Positions 1 through 8,681 of a stretch of DNA of 64,000 nt are shown one piece after another. Location of the stretch: contig NZ_MPTA01000008.1 in NCBI RefSeq assembly GCF_001939075.1, positions 1-64,000 on the forward strand, in the 5' to 3' direction. Each line of letters begins with the position of its first letter. Positions within the stretch are counted from its first letter, which is position 1. The DNA comes from Paenisporosarcina indica (GTDB taxonomy: Bacteria; Bacillota; Bacilli; Bacillales_A; Planococcaceae). The notes under the pieces are model-generated. The model had not been told where the DNA came from. It searched no databases and worked only from the letters and a program-made list of their open reading frames with translations. A program made the position numbers and the translations under genes.

Positions 1-21
1 CAATTGGGTGCCTTTTGATTT

Positions 22-699
22 TTATGCTTTAGCTTTTGAAGCTTGTGCTCTTGCTTTACGACGTTCTTCTAATTTCATTCGATCCACTTCAGACTTCGCG
101 TTATATTTTGGAAGTTTTAATAGTTGGTATGCATTAACCGCTAATAGTGGGAATAATAAAAGGGTTACATAACGGTCCACATCTTTTTCATCAACCATTA
201 GTACTGGTAACCATTCTAATGTTGTAATAACAATCATGAAAAATAACGCTGAAATGAACGCATGCTTTTTCGTCCATTTTGCTTTGAAATATGCCACCAC
301 TAAGCCTGTAATTACTAACATGGCTAAAAGTCCCAAGTACAACAATAGTTGAGCTTGTGTGTCGGCAAGCGGCATAAAACGGAATTTAATTAAATCAAAA
401 ATTACTAAAGCTATAATTAATAATTGAACCCAATTCCACAATGTTAACGTTTTGAAAATATTAACACCAAATTGATGAACAGTTAAATAAGCAAAGAATC
501 CCATTTGACTTAGAACGCTCATGGTCATTCCAAGAAATACAAACCACAATAAACTTGCCGCAAATTCCAAGTACTCTCCACTTGCCAAATAAGGAGAAAA
601 TGCGTCATCCCATCGAATAATCATTGCAAGTGCTCCGGTGACAACTCCACCAATTACAAGTGCCTTGAAGAAAAATATAAACCAGTTTCTTATCGTCAC
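22..699 (-). CDS. kbaA: KinB-signalling activation protein KbaA
   Basis: Membrane protein that, in B. subtilis, is needed for the sensor kinase KinB to feed the Spo0A phosphorelay when sporulation begins. The 225-residue product is mostly hydrophobic, with about six membrane segments (near residues 6-28, 45-72, 84-104, 117-137, 145-167 and 174-193) and a basic Lys/Arg/Ala tail. The start is a GTG at 697-699, ten bases after GGAGG. Placement beside gerD, salA and cwlD is the B. subtilis order and supports the name more than any motif does. It is transcribed divergently from gerD. Confidence 0.88.
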   Translation of the reverse strand: MTIRNWFIFFFKALVIGGVVTGALAMIIRWDDAFSPYLASGEYLEFAASLLWFVFLGMTMSVLSQMGFFAYLTVHQFGVNIFKTLTLWNWVQLLIIALVIFDLIKFRFMPLADTQAQLLLYLGLLAMLVITGLVVAYFKAKWTKKHAFISALFFMIVITTLEWLPVLMVDEKDVDRYVTLLLFPLLAVNAYQLLKLPKYNAKSEVDRMKLEERRKARAQASKAKA

Positions 700-846
700 A
701 ACAAAAAATCCTCCGTTTTCTCGAGTTCCTTTATTGATTGTAACAACGAATAAGCAAAAAATCTAATTTACAAAGTAAAATCTACATAATCTCCTCGATT
801 TTGTGAACAATAAATGAAAAGGTCCAGAGAAGAAAAGAGGTTGAGT

Positions 847-1464
847 ATGCGAAAATGGGCAATTCTTATAGTGATCTTCGTATTAGCAGGATGTGGAGCA
901 CAACCACAAAGCAATCCCTCTTATGAAGAAACGAAAAAAATGGTCACCGATACACTTCAAACTGAAGAGGGCAAAAAAGTGATACGTCAAATGCTTTCGG
1001 ATCCAGAGTTCAAGAAGCTTCTAATTCTTGAATCAGATGAAATTAAGAGTTCTATTGAGAACACCCTTCTGACAAAGGATGCAGAAAAGTTTTGGAAAGA
1101 TACATTTAAGGACCCTGCCTTCTCCGAAACTTTTGCGAAAAGCATGAAAGATCAACAATCAGACATCATGACTGAATTAATGAAGGATGCATCATTCCAA
1201 AAAGAACTAGAAACCTTTTTTGGTCAGCCGGACATGCAAAAGCAATTAGAAACCATTCTGCAAGCATCAACAATGCGTAAACAAATCGAGGAAATAGTAC
1301 AAGAAACAATAGAAAGTCCACTTCTTGAAAAGAAATGGCAGGATTTAGTTAAGGAAGCTGGACTGCAACAAAAAGAAAGCGGTGGCGGTGGCGGTGGCAG
1401 TGGCGGCGAAGCGAAAAAGACATCGGAAGGCAGCGGTAGTGGCGGCGGAAATGAAAAGAAATAG
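847..1464 (+). CDS. gerD: Spore germination lipoprotein GerD
   Basis: Inner-membrane lipoprotein that clusters the nutrient germinant receptors in the spore (known for GerD). The start is set at the ATG at 847, six bases after AAGAGG, rather than an upstream in-frame ATG at 814, because only this start gives a proper signal peptide: MRKW, a hydrophobic run, then the lipobox LAGC with the lipidated Cys at residue 16. The mature part is charged and helical. The C-terminus is a low-complexity Gly/Ser/Lys tail that begins with six glycines, a probable flexible linker. It is the main plus-strand gene in the region and is divergent from kbaA. Confidence 0.9.
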   Translation: MRKWAILIVIFVLAGCGAQPQSNPSYEETKKMVTDTLQTEEGKKVIRQMLSDPEFKKLLILESDEIKSSIENTLLTKDAEKFWKDTFKDPAFSETFAKSMKDQQSDIMTELMKDASFQKELETFFGQPDMQKQLETILQASTMRKQIEEIVQETIESPLLEKKWQDLVKEAGLQQKESGGGGGGSGGEAKKTSEGSGSGGGNEKK

Positions 1465-1474
1465 GCGTAAAATA

Positions 1475-1511
1475 AAACCCCTAACTTGCTGAAGTTGCGA
1501 GTTGGGGGTTT
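1475..1511. terminator. Bidirectional terminator between gerD and salA
   Basis: A 15-bp stem (1475-1489 with 1497-1511, two G-T wobbles) around a 7-base loop. T-rich sequence follows on the plus strand and an A-rich run precedes it, so it can end both gerD and the convergent salA transcript. Confidence 0.85.
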
Positions 1512-1524
1512 GTTTTGTTTTGTT

Positions 1525-2580
1525 TTATTTTATTAATTTATTGATAACTTTCGAAGCAATCTCTCCATATAACATGCCTGTTGGGTGAGTTGCTGTATAA
1601 ACAGAAGGAGCAAAATCGGCTTCATTCCAATCCGGTTGGCCTAATGGAATTTGTCCAAGTAGTTCTGTGCGAAGCTCATCTGCAAGCTTCGGCCCGCCAC
1701 CTTTACCGAAAACATACTCTTTTTCACCTGATGTTTTCGATTCAAACCATGCCATGTTCTCAATTACACCCAGAACTTCATGATTTGTTTGAAGTGCCAT
1801 TGCACCTGCACGAGCAGCCACAAATGCAGCTGTTGGATGCGGTGTCGTAACGACGATTTCTTTAGATGCCGGAATCATTTGATGGATATCAAGTGCTACA
1901 TCACCTGTTCCTGGAGGTAGATCAAGTAATAAGTAGTCTAATTCGCCCCACTCAACATCTTTAAAGAATTGATCTAATACTTTTCCGAGCATCGGCCCGC
2001 GCCATACAACTGGAGCATTATCTTCAACGAAGAAGCCCATTGAAATGACTTTTACTCCAAAACGCTCAACCGGAATAATACGGGTGCCTTCAATTTTGGG
2101 ACTTTGTTGAATCCCCATCATATCCGGTACACTAAACCCATAAATATCGGCATCAATTAATCCAACTTTTTTCCCTAAACGTGCAAGTGCTACAGCTAAA
2201 TTAACAGATACTGTTGATTTCCCTACTCCGCCTTTACCTGATGCAATTGAGATAAACTCCACTTTGTTTAATGGAGACAATATATCTTGTGCTTCTGATT
2301 CAGTTGAAGTACCGCGGAACTGTGCCAATACTTCTGCTGGCAATTCTTGAAAACGAATGCCGACAGTGCCAACACCCGCTTCTTTCAATGTATCTACGAC
2401 TTTCATTTGCAATTGCATTTGCTCAGCCGTATTTGTTTTAGCAATCGCAATCTTAACGCTAACGTGATTTTTTTCCTCTTTAATTGATACTTCTTTGATG
2501 CCATCTGTTTCGGTTAAGGTTTTATGTAAAAAAGGATCCTGTAGTTGACCTAGCAGTTCACGGACCTGTTGTTCATTCAT
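1525..2580 (-). CDS. salA: Mrp/NBP35-type P-loop ATPase SalA
   Basis: Member of the Mrp/ApbC ATPase family; the B. subtilis orthologue at this locus (SalA, formerly YbaL) regulates the scoC gene, and relatives act as Fe-S carrier ATPases. An N-terminal MIP18-like domain (about residues 1-85) is followed by a deviant Walker A, SGKGGVGKST, and a GDVALD motif in the nucleotide-binding domain. The start is taken as the ATG at 2580, preceded by AAAGGAG about 11 bases upstream; a TTG directly before it (2581-2583) is an alternative. The longer in-frame extension to 2607 has no ribosome-binding site. The C-terminal CxxC of Fe-S scaffold relatives is not visible. Confidence 0.88.
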   Translation of the reverse strand: MNEQQVRELLGQLQDPFLHKTLTETDGIKEVSIKEEKNHVSVKIAIAKTNTAEQMQLQMKVVDTLKEAGVGTVGIRFQELPAEVLAQFRGTSTESEAQDILSPLNKVEFISIASGKGGVGKSTVSVNLAVALARLGKKVGLIDADIYGFSVPDMMGIQQSPKIEGTRIIPVERFGVKVISMGFFVEDNAPVVWRGPMLGKVLDQFFKDVEWGELDYLLLDLPPGTGDVALDIHQMIPASKEIVVTTPHPTAAFVAARAGAMALQTNHEVLGVIENMAWFESKTSGEKEYVFGKGGGPKLADELRTELLGQIPLGQPDWNEADFAPSVYTATHPTGMLYGEIASKVINKLIK

Positions 2581-2706
2581 CAATTGAGACACTCCTTTTA
2601 TGTACATTTCGTCCTATAGTATATCATATCGGATTTGTCTAGGTAGAGTAGGATGATTTATGCTATAGGAGAAGTGAATTGATGAAGTGTTCTTGTCAAC
2701 CAACCA

Positions 2707-3420
2707 TTATTGCATTTGACTATCGACATATTCTTCGATACCATCTGCAATCGCTTCTGCCATTTTTTCTTGATATTCTTTAGAGGTTAACAATTTTAAT
2801 TCTTCAGGGTTACTCAAGAAACCTGTCTCAACTAATACTGCCGGGACCGTTGCTTTTTTCAGTAAGTATACTTGCTTAATGGCTAACGCTTCGCGCTCCG
2901 TATTGCCAATATGTTCGCGAATTGCCCCTTGAATTGCTTTTGCCACAGCCGCTCCTTCTGCATGCCCATCCTTATGATAAAAGACTTGAGCACCACGCCA
3001 CTTTGGATTAGGAATTGAATTCACATGTACACTAATAAATAAATCGGCATCTGAACTAGCGATCATTTCTTCGCGCAACTTTAAATCTGCCACTTTTCTT
3101 GCACGAACCGTTGAAAACGTTGCGTTCGGGTCATGTTCCGCTACTGCATCCTCCGCTTTCGAGCGCGTCATCACAACTTCCGCACCTAATCGTTTTAATT
3201 CTTTCTCAAGCTCTTTTCCAAGTGAAAGTGTAATGTCTTTCTCTACAACTTCTCCTACAGAAGCTCCACCATCCATTCCACCATGACCCGGGTCTACCAC
3301 AATCTTCATCCCACCAAGAGGTGCAGGTAAAAAGAATGCACGGTCCGATGCTTGCGTTTCATAAACCACTACAGTTACAGACACTAACAATAAAAGTCCA
3401 ATTACAATCCAGCGTTTCAA
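2707..3420 (-). CDS. cwlD: Germination-specific N-acetylmuramoyl-L-alanine amidase CwlD
   Basis: Zinc amidase that removes peptide side chains from spore cortex murein so that muramic-delta-lactam can form, a step needed for cortex lysis at germination. A hydrophobic N-terminal segment (residues 4-20) is followed by an Amidase_3 domain with the zinc motif DPGHGG, a second His in ISVHVNS and the catalytic Glu in VLVETGFLSNP. The length of 237 residues matches B. subtilis. The start is a TTG (3418-3420) with AAAGGTGG upstream. It lies in the conserved rpsI-cwlD-salA-gerD-kbaA order. Confidence 0.92.
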   Translation of the reverse strand: MKRWIVIGLLLLVSVTVVVYETQASDRAFFLPAPLGGMKIVVDPGHGGMDGGASVGEVVEKDITLSLGKELEKELKRLGAEVVMTRSKAEDAVAEHDPNATFSTVRARKVADLKLREEMIASSDADLFISVHVNSIPNPKWRGAQVFYHKDGHAEGAAVAKAIQGAIREHIGNTEREALAIKQVYLLKKATVPAVLVETGFLSNPEELKLLTSKEYQEKMAEAIADGIEEYVDSQMQ

Positions 3421-3520
3421 CGCTTACGACACCACCTTTTAAACTCACTATACGCACGTCCGATTCGAACTATGAGCAAAAGTAGAGGTCCTTTTAGGAA
3501 AGTAATTTTATTAACAAGTA

Positions 3521-4225
3521 TTAGTGATCGTCATCCCTTAAGTCCATGTAGACGGAACCATCTGACTCGACTTCTGCATAAAATACTTGTTGCGGCGAAT
3601 TAACTCCATGTTTTTTCAATTGCTTCATTACCCAGTCTTCAGTTAAGTTTAGCCCTTGCAAATTCTTTAATACGATTTTACCGTCGTCAATAATTGTAGT
3701 AGGCATATACTCTGGTATTATAATTTGAGCTTTCACATCTTGTTTCGTTGCCGCTTGTTGGGCAACCTTTTTAAAGATACTGAGTTCTCCATTTGTTTCT
3801 AATACGGCAAAGTGCACATCTTTGACTGAGAAAATACCTTGTAACCTTAACAACATAGTTAAATCACTAACAGGGAGGCGACTTTTCTTGAGTTCTTTTT
3901 CTAGTATTTTTCCGTTTTTTATGACAATCGTTGGTTTATCATCTACTAATGCTTTTACTTTGTTTGATTTTAATGAAATGAAACTGACGACCATCGTAAG
4001 AATCGACCACCATATCAAAGAGGTGATTGAATTTAGGAAATGTGTATCATCATGTGCAACCATTTCTCCAGCGATTGATCCAATCGTGATGCCTGTGATG
4101 TAATTAAAAAATGTTAGTTGGCTTAATTGTTCTTTCCCTAAAATTCGAGCTAAAAAAAGCAAGACTGCAAAAGTAATAGTTGTTCTTAAAAGCATTTCCC
4201 AAAAGCTATATTCGTCAAAATTCAT
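3521..4225 (-). CDS. YetF-type (DUF421) membrane protein
   Basis: DUF421/YetF-family protein of unknown biochemical role. Two or three N-terminal membrane segments (about residues 10-26, 37-55 and 62-80) precede a soluble domain with the family signature around VDDKPTIVIKNGK and a repeated alpha/beta unit that ends in YMDLRDD. Some family members are carried on spore heat-resistance elements, but this one lies in a core locus and shows no such partners. The ATG at 4225 has AAGAAGGGA nine bases upstream, which is better than an in-frame extension to 4285. It is divergent from the small gene pair at 4393-4829. Confidence 0.8.
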   Translation of the reverse strand: MNFDEYSFWEMLLRTTITFAVLLFLARILGKEQLSQLTFFNYITGITIGSIAGEMVAHDDTHFLNSITSLIWWSILTMVVSFISLKSNKVKALVDDKPTIVIKNGKILEKELKKSRLPVSDLTMLLRLQGIFSVKDVHFAVLETNGELSIFKKVAQQAATKQDVKAQIIIPEYMPTTIIDDGKIVLKNLQGLNLTEDWVMKQLKKHGVNSPQQVFYAEVESDGSVYMDLRDDDH

Positions 4226-4392
4226 ATTTGAAAATCCCTTCTTTTTGGCTACATTGAACTTCATTGTCTCCTTAATCATTATCACTTATTCCAAAAAGTA
4301 TCGTCATTTGTAAAAGTATGACTGGCTTATTGATATACCACCGAACAAATTCATTAAAGTTACATACCATAAGTATTGGGGGGGCATCTAAA

Positions 4393-4692
4393 ATGAAAGA
4401 TCGCCAGTTTCAAAAAAATATTAATCCGGATTATACCCTTAATGATTTATTGAAAGGGAAAGACCTTGATATTATTGCGGCTTCCTTACTGATCCTAGGT
4501 AAATTAAAAGTTGATTCAGTTGAGTTATTTCGGAATTCCCCAACGATAGGTATTTCATTGATTGGAAAGTATCGAACTATAGATGATTTCAAAGAAAATG
4601 CAATGGATGAATTCTTAAACAGCAATGGAAATATGACAGTTGATGAAATTTTTGATGCTTTATCTAAACGGATGAATAAAAGAAGGATGTGA
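4393..4692 (+). CDS. Small conserved-looking protein of unknown function
   Basis: I do not recognise this 99-residue protein. It is soluble, with no signal peptide, and looks helical. A central stretch of hydrophobic residues (about residues 21-50) contains LLILGKLKVDSVELF, and the C-terminus is basic (KRMNKRRM). The ATG at 4393 follows a run of seven Gs (4379-4384 region) that can act as a G-rich Shine-Dalgarno; an in-frame ATG at 4318 has none. Its last bases supply the ribosome-binding site of a downstream 43-codon reading frame, so the two are probably translationally linked. It is divergent from the YetF-type gene. Confidence 0.6.
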   Translation: MKDRQFQKNINPDYTLNDLLKGKDLDIIAASLLILGKLKVDSVELFRNSPTIGISLIGKYRTIDDFKENAMDEFLNSNGNMTVDEIFDALSKRMNKRRM

Positions 4693-4697
4693 TACAT

Positions 4698-4829
4698 TTG
4701 AGCAATACTAATTCCGAATTTAATAGTGTACGATTTATTAATGGTCTCTTACTCGTCATTTTCATCTCTCTTCTCCTCTTTGGTTCTACAAATATAAAAA
4801 CCACGGCTATTAATTTCCCTACTATTTAA
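4698..4829 (+). CDS. Putative 43-residue single-span membrane peptide
   Basis: A short reading frame with a TTG start (4698-4700), ten bases after GAAGGA, that begins directly after the stop of the preceding gene. The product is a polar N-terminus, a hydrophobic run rich in Leu, Ile, Val and Phe (about residues 14-30), and a short polar tail. A hairpin terminator follows nine bases after the stop. I know no homologue. Evidence for coding is the ribosome-binding site, coupling to the upstream gene, the single clean membrane span and the terminator placement. Confidence 0.5.
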   Translation: MSNTNSEFNSVRFINGLLLVIFISLLLFGSTNIKTTAINFPTI

Positions 4830-4837
4830 GCAATGAC

Positions 4838-4873
4838 AAAAGCCCCTTTCACCATAAGATGAAAAGGGCTTTT
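4838..4873. terminator. Terminator between convergent units
   Basis: Inverted repeat AAAAGCCC...GGGCTTTT with one internal mismatch. It has T-rich and A-rich arms on both sides, so it can serve the plus-strand gene pair and the minus-strand YitT-type gene. Confidence 0.75.
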
Positions 4874-4901
4874 GGCGGCGCTATATGTTTAGAACCTTCA
4901 A

Positions 4902-5507
4902 CTAATACGCATACACTTTTTCGTTTTTCCTTTTCACAGAAAGCAGACTGGTCATAGTTCCCACACAAATGACTGTTATACAGGATAAAAGAATAGAGCC
5001 TTCTTCAACAAAAATGCTTCCTATACAAACAATAATAAAATCAATAATAAAAATAACAATTCCCGGGTTTAATTTCGCATAGTTGGCTAACATCTGACAA
5101 AGTAAATCCGTCCCACCTATACTCGCATCAAAATGTAGCATAATTCCGATTCCCGAACCCACAAACAAACCACCTAATATCGCACTGACAAAAGGGTTTT
5201 GATCCAAATAAATCCCAAATCCACGGAGCGGGTGGTATGTCAAATCAATCATAAAAGACGAAAACAACATGCCATGTAAGCTATTATAGAAAAAAGGACG
5301 GTGGTAGAACCACGCCAGAAAAAAAACTGGGATACTCAGCAAAATCACTACTAACCCTACAGGTGCCCCGGTCAGATAATGTAATATCAAACCCATACCA
5401 AAAGTACCACCATCCAACAATTGATGATTAACTAAAAAAACATTAATACCAACCGCCATTAATAAACTTCCGATAATGACGGCTATAAATTTATGTAAAA
5501 TGGCCAA
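4902..5507 (-). CDS. YitT-family integral membrane protein
   Basis: The 201-residue protein has the repeated small-residue motifs of the YitT family (DGGTFGMGLILHY near residue 32 and GGTDLLCQML near residue 131) and five or six membrane segments. The C-terminal DUF2179 domain of full-length YitT proteins is absent; the product ends soon after the last membrane span with a basic tail (VKRKNEKVYAY). The function of the family is not established. Its neighbours are an unrelated hydrolase and a convergent small gene pair, so context gives no role. Confidence 0.75.
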   Translation of the reverse strand: MAILHKFIAVIIGSLLMAVGINVFLVNHQLLDGGTFGMGLILHYLTGAPVGLVVILLSIPVFFLAWFYHRPFFYNSLHGMLFSSFMIDLTYHPLRGFGIYLDQNPFVSAILGGLFVGSGIGIMLHFDASIGGTDLLCQMLANYAKLNPGIVIFIIDFIIVCIGSIFVEEGSILLSCITVICVGTMTSLLSVKRKNEKVYAY

Positions 5508-5588
5508 TGCTTTACCACCTTTAATAATTGACGTACTAAAGTATATAAATAAATCCTATTCAGCTTGTACTTAATTCCGGTAAAAAAG

Positions 5589-5613
5589 ATAGCTTTACTA
5601 AAAGTAAAACTAT
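5589..5613 (-). terminator. Terminator after the alpha/beta hydrolase
   Basis: A ten-base-pair stem (one G-U pair) with a five-base loop. In the minus-strand transcript it is followed by C and then six Us (5581-5587). Confidence 0.7.
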
Positions 5614-5634
5614 TTCCGATTATCAATTGACGAG

Positions 5635-6444
5635 TTATCCGATAAAGCGAACAAGTTCTCGATTAAATTTTTTCATTTCACAATAAAACAATCCATGCCC
5701 ACTATAATAAAAGGGGATCAATTCAGAATTTTTTATTCCCATATGCATGAGTTCACTAAATACAAATGGGCAGACTTTATCATGTTTCCCATGAAATATG
5801 GCCGTTGGAACATTGATTTTGGTTAAATCTTGTCGTAAATCTTCATCCCTGAGTGAGACGAGAGCCATAGCAGTTGCATGACTTGAAGCCTCTAAACCTA
5901 AACCCTGAAACCAGTCCTTAAAACTTTCAGTCAAGTATCGAGCAAAAAAGATATCTCCAAAGCCCTCAAGCATTTGAGGACGATTTGAATAAGTGTCTTC
6001 AATTAGTTTGTTTACTTCGTCTTTGGTTATTCCATACGGATAATCCGGACGCTGCGTGAAAACAGGTGCGGCTGCACCAAAAAGGGCAAGTTTAGAAACT
6101 TTATGACCAGCATGGCGTGCCATATATCGAATAGCAATCGCCCCTCCCATCGAGTGTCCAGCCAAGATGACATCCTCCAATTGAAGCTTATCAATTACAA
6201 CGCGAACGTCGTCTGCCATTCGATCGTACGTATAACCCATCCATGGACGATCGGATTTCCCAAATCCCCGATGATCAATTCCGATACATCGATACCCCAT
6301 TGCCGGAAGCTGATTAAACTGATATTCAAACATTTTGTGATTGGCTGGCCATCCATGCAAAAATAGGATTGGTCTTCCGTTACCTGGATCTAAGTCTTCT
6401 ACGTAAATATTCACACATTCTTCGACCGCAATATAATAACCGAT
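5635..6444 (-). CDS. Alpha/beta-fold hydrolase with apparent ATC start
   Basis: Alpha/beta hydrolase of unknown substrate. The oxyanion-hole motif HGWP, the nucleophile elbow GHSMGG, an acid in HGKHDKVCP and the catalytic His in YSGHGLF are all present, so the triad is intact. The shortest start is a GTG at 6414, but this has no ribosome-binding site. A perfect AAAGGAGG (6452-6459) sits seven bases before an ATC at 6442-6444, and the frame from there adds GYYIAVEECV, which resembles the N-terminus I recall for Bacillus relatives (MGYY...VE). The gene therefore probably starts at this ATC, or its ATG has mutated. A terminator follows the gene. Confidence 0.75.
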   Translation of the reverse strand: MGYYIAVEECVNIYVEDLDPGNGRPILFLHGWPANHKMFEYQFNQLPAMGYRCIGIDHRGFGKSDRPWMGYTYDRMADDVRVVIDKLQLEDVILAGHSMGGAIAIRYMARHAGHKVSKLALFGAAAPVFTQRPDYPYGITKDEVNKLIEDTYSNRPQMLEGFGDIFFARYLTESFKDWFQGLGLEASSHATAMALVSLRDEDLRQDLTKINVPTAIFHGKHDKVCPFVFSELMHMGIKNSELIPFYYSGHGLFYCEMKKFNRELVRFIG

Positions 6445-6855
6445 TGGTTTTCCTCCTTTAAGCGTTTACACAAGTTCTTAGTATTGGGCTAGGTTAAAGA
6501 ATACTGTTGATGTTGATGTGAGCGTGCATTTTCGCCTTGCATACCGTGAAGAATGATACTTACATGTATGGGGTTTTCATACTTCGGACCATGTGGCTAG
6601 CGTAAATGTACGATAAACAACAGGATTGTTTAACATAGCTTAGTATTCAGTAGTTTTCGGTTTCATTTTTATCATATGTATCTTTTGAGGTAATCATTCG
6701 ATTTGCATTATCGACTACCCCTCTTCAAAATCCTAGGGTTTTATATGTTGTCCTCTGAGATTCAAATAACAATGATCATCGAAAGATATACTGAACTGTG
6801 ATTAGTAATCGTTTGTGGTCAAAACGTTGTCAAAATTTTTTACACACACAAAAAA
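6445..6855. other. Gap of about 410 bases with no gene
   Basis: The interval between the hydrolase and the rpsI terminator holds the hydrolase ribosome-binding site at its left end. I see no credible reading frame, RNA gene or repeat in the rest. It is AT-rich and lacks a clear promoter that I could assign. Confidence 0.5.
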
Positions 6856-6882
6856 GACCCCCAACCAAAATGGTTGAGGGTC
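6856..6882 (-). terminator. Terminator of the rplM-rpsI operon
   Basis: A 12-bp stem (GACCC...GGGTC, one G-U pair) with a 3-base loop, followed by six Ts on the minus strand, 16 bases past the rpsI stop. Confidence 0.9.
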
Positions 6883-6898
6883 TTGAAGTGTATATTGA

Positions 6899-7291
6899 TT
6901 AACGTTTTGAGAACTGAGGTGCACGACGTGCGCCTTTAAGACCTGGTTTTTTACGTTCTTTCATGCGTGAGTCACGAGTTAATAATCCTGCAGATTTCAA
7001 CGCTGGACGGAAATCAGGATCTACGTTAAGTAGTGCACGAGCAATACCATGACGGATTGCGCCTGCTTGACCTGTGTATCCACCACCATTTACGTTTACA
7101 TGGATATCATAGCTACCTAGAGTATCAGTTGCTATAAGTGGTTGTTTGATGATTTCGCGTAATGTTGCAAACGGTACGTAATCCTCTACGTCGCGTTTGT
7201 TGATAACAACTTTACCTTCACCTGGTACTAAACGTACACGTGCTGTTGAGCTTTTACGACGACCTGTGCCGATATATTGAACTTGTGCCAA
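6899..7291 (-). CDS. rpsI: 30S ribosomal protein S9
   Basis: Small-subunit protein whose C-terminal Arg touches the P-site tRNA anticodon stem. The 130-residue product starts [12 protein letters not shown] and ends with the expected QFSKR tail, where the terminal Lys-Arg is the functional element. It lies 18 bases after rplM, and the pair ends at a strong terminator. Confidence 0.97.
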   Translation of the reverse strand: MAQVQYIGTGRRKSSTARVRLVPGEGKVVINKRDVEDYVPFATLREIIKQPLIATDTLGSYDIHVNVNGGGYTGQAGAIRHGIARALLNVDPDFRPALKSAGLLTRDSRMKERKKPGLKGARRAPQFSKR

Positions 7292-7309
7292 GGTTGTATC
7301 CTCCTCTTA

Positions 7310-7747
7310 TTATCCGCGAAGCTCGTAAGCTTCTGGTTTTTGTGCTGCATGTGGATGTTCTGCTCCAGCGTATACGTGAAGTTTAGTGAACGTTTGACGA
7401 CCTAAAGAGTTTTTAGGAAGCATTCCTTTGATTGCTAATTCCAACATTTTTGTTGGGTATTTTGTACGCATTTCTAATGCTGTACGTTGTTTCAATCCAC
7501 CAGAAAATTGAGTGTGACGGTAGTAAATTTTGTCTGTTAATTTTTTACCAGTCAATTCAATTTTTTCAGCGTTAATGATGATCACGTGATCACCTGTGTC
7601 AACGTTTGGTGTGAAAGATGGTTTATATTTACCACGTAAGATAGAAGCTACTTCTGAAGCTAAACGTCCAAGAGTTTGGCCTTCAGCGTCTACAACTAAC
7701 CACTTACGCTCTACTTCGTGACCTTTAGCCATGAATGTTGTACGCAT
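7310..7747 (-). CDS. rplM: 50S ribosomal protein L13
   Basis: Early-assembly large-subunit protein of 145 residues, carrying [18 protein letters not shown] near the N-terminus and [11 protein letters not shown] in the middle, both family hallmarks. The ATG at 7747 follows TAGGAGGA. It is paired with rpsI as in almost all bacteria, and a probable L13 leader precedes it. Confidence 0.97.
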   Translation of the reverse strand: MRTTFMAKGHEVERKWLVVDAEGQTLGRLASEVASILRGKYKPSFTPNVDTGDHVIIINAEKIELTGKKLTDKIYYRHTQFSGGLKQRTALEMRTKYPTKMLELAIKGMLPKNSLGRQTFTKLHVYAGAEHPHAAQKPEAYELRG

Positions 7748-7789
7748 GTATTTTGTCCTCCTAATTCGATCTCATCTAATTTAAAACTT

Positions 7790-7862
7790 TCCATATCATC
7801 ATCAACAATAAGGTTTCGGGGCTTATCGTGGAGTTAATGAAATACCATATGTAATCTTATAA
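7790..7862 (-). promoter_or_regulatory. Probable L13 leader RNA
   Basis: The 5' UTR of rplM contains GGTATTTC followed by CCACGATAAGCCCCGAAACC on the minus strand. GGTTTC/GAAACC-type pairing and the CCACGATAAGCCCC core resemble the L13 leader described in Bacilli, which is thought to allow L13 to control its own operon. I could not fold it, so the assignment rests on recall of the motif. Confidence 0.5.
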
Positions 7863-7914
7863 CGGCAAGGCATTAAAGTCAAGTGTTTTTCTTAAAACAC
7901 CTGGACGTGTTGCT

Positions 7915-8664
7915 TCAATCAGAATAAAATACATTTTCCAGGTACAAACCATGAGCTGGAGCGGTTTTGCCGGCTTTCTTTCGATCAATTGCTTCCAGTA
8001 TGGTAGCCATCTCGGAAGGTTCGCGTCGACCAATTCCAACTTCCCATAAATTGCCCGCAATAATTCGGACCATATTATATAAAAAACCATCGCCTTCAAT
8101 AATCATATGAAGTTCGTCCCGTTCTACTTCTATCAAATCCAATCGACTAATAGTACGGATACGATCTACTACTTCTGTACGTGCAGAACAAAAACTAGTG
8201 AAATCATGTACCCCTAGAAACGCCTGAGCGGCTTCTCTCATACGCGGGATATTTACTTTAGCTCCAGGCATATGCACGACATAATGTCGCTTAAACGGAC
8301 TCTCTACATCTCCTAGACACCATTTGTAACGATATACTTTTCCTAAGGTACCGTATCTCGCATGAAAATCACTTGATACTTCTTGTACAGAAACAACACG
8401 TATATCACCAGGTAGTTGAACATTTAAGGCACGTTGCCAGCGATCGATTGGGAATTGCAAGTCCGTGTCAAAATGTATGACTTGTCCAGTGGCATGAACA
8501 CCTGCATCCGTCCGCCCACTAGCCACAACACGAACCTTTACACCTTTATGCATCTTCGTAAGTACCCGTTCTAATTCAAGTTGGACAGTTCGTTCATTCG
8601 GCTGTACTTGATACCCCGCGAACCCTGAACCGTCATACATGATAACTGCTTTTAAGCGTTTCAC
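7915..8664 (-). CDS. truA: tRNA pseudouridine(38-40) synthase TruA
   Basis: Makes pseudouridine at positions 38-40 of tRNA anticodon arms. The catalytic Asp lies in SGRTDAGVHATGQ (about residue 52), and the family motifs FHARYGTLGKVYRY and FTSFCSARTEVVDRIR are present. The start is the GTG at 8664 after AGGAGGGG; a longer in-frame extension reads into ecfT and is not used. The 249-residue product has normal length. It follows ecfT after 17 bases, as in B. subtilis. Confidence 0.95.
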   Translation of the reverse strand: MKRLKAVIMYDGSGFAGYQVQPNERTVQLELERVLTKMHKGVKVRVVASGRTDAGVHATGQVIHFDTDLQFPIDRWQRALNVQLPGDIRVVSVQEVSSDFHARYGTLGKVYRYKWCLGDVESPFKRHYVVHMPGAKVNIPRMREAAQAFLGVHDFTSFCSARTEVVDRIRTISRLDLIEVERDELHMIIEGDGFLYNMVRIIAGNLWEVGIGRREPSEMATILEAIDRKKAGKTAPAHGLYLENVFYSD

Positions 8665-8681
8665 GGCTATCCCCTCCTGTC

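Noticed and set aside
6457-6470. Possible CcpA (cre) site TGTAAACGCTTAAA
   Set aside because: It fits the left half of the cre consensus but lacks the terminal CA, and it overlaps the hydrolase ribosome-binding site.
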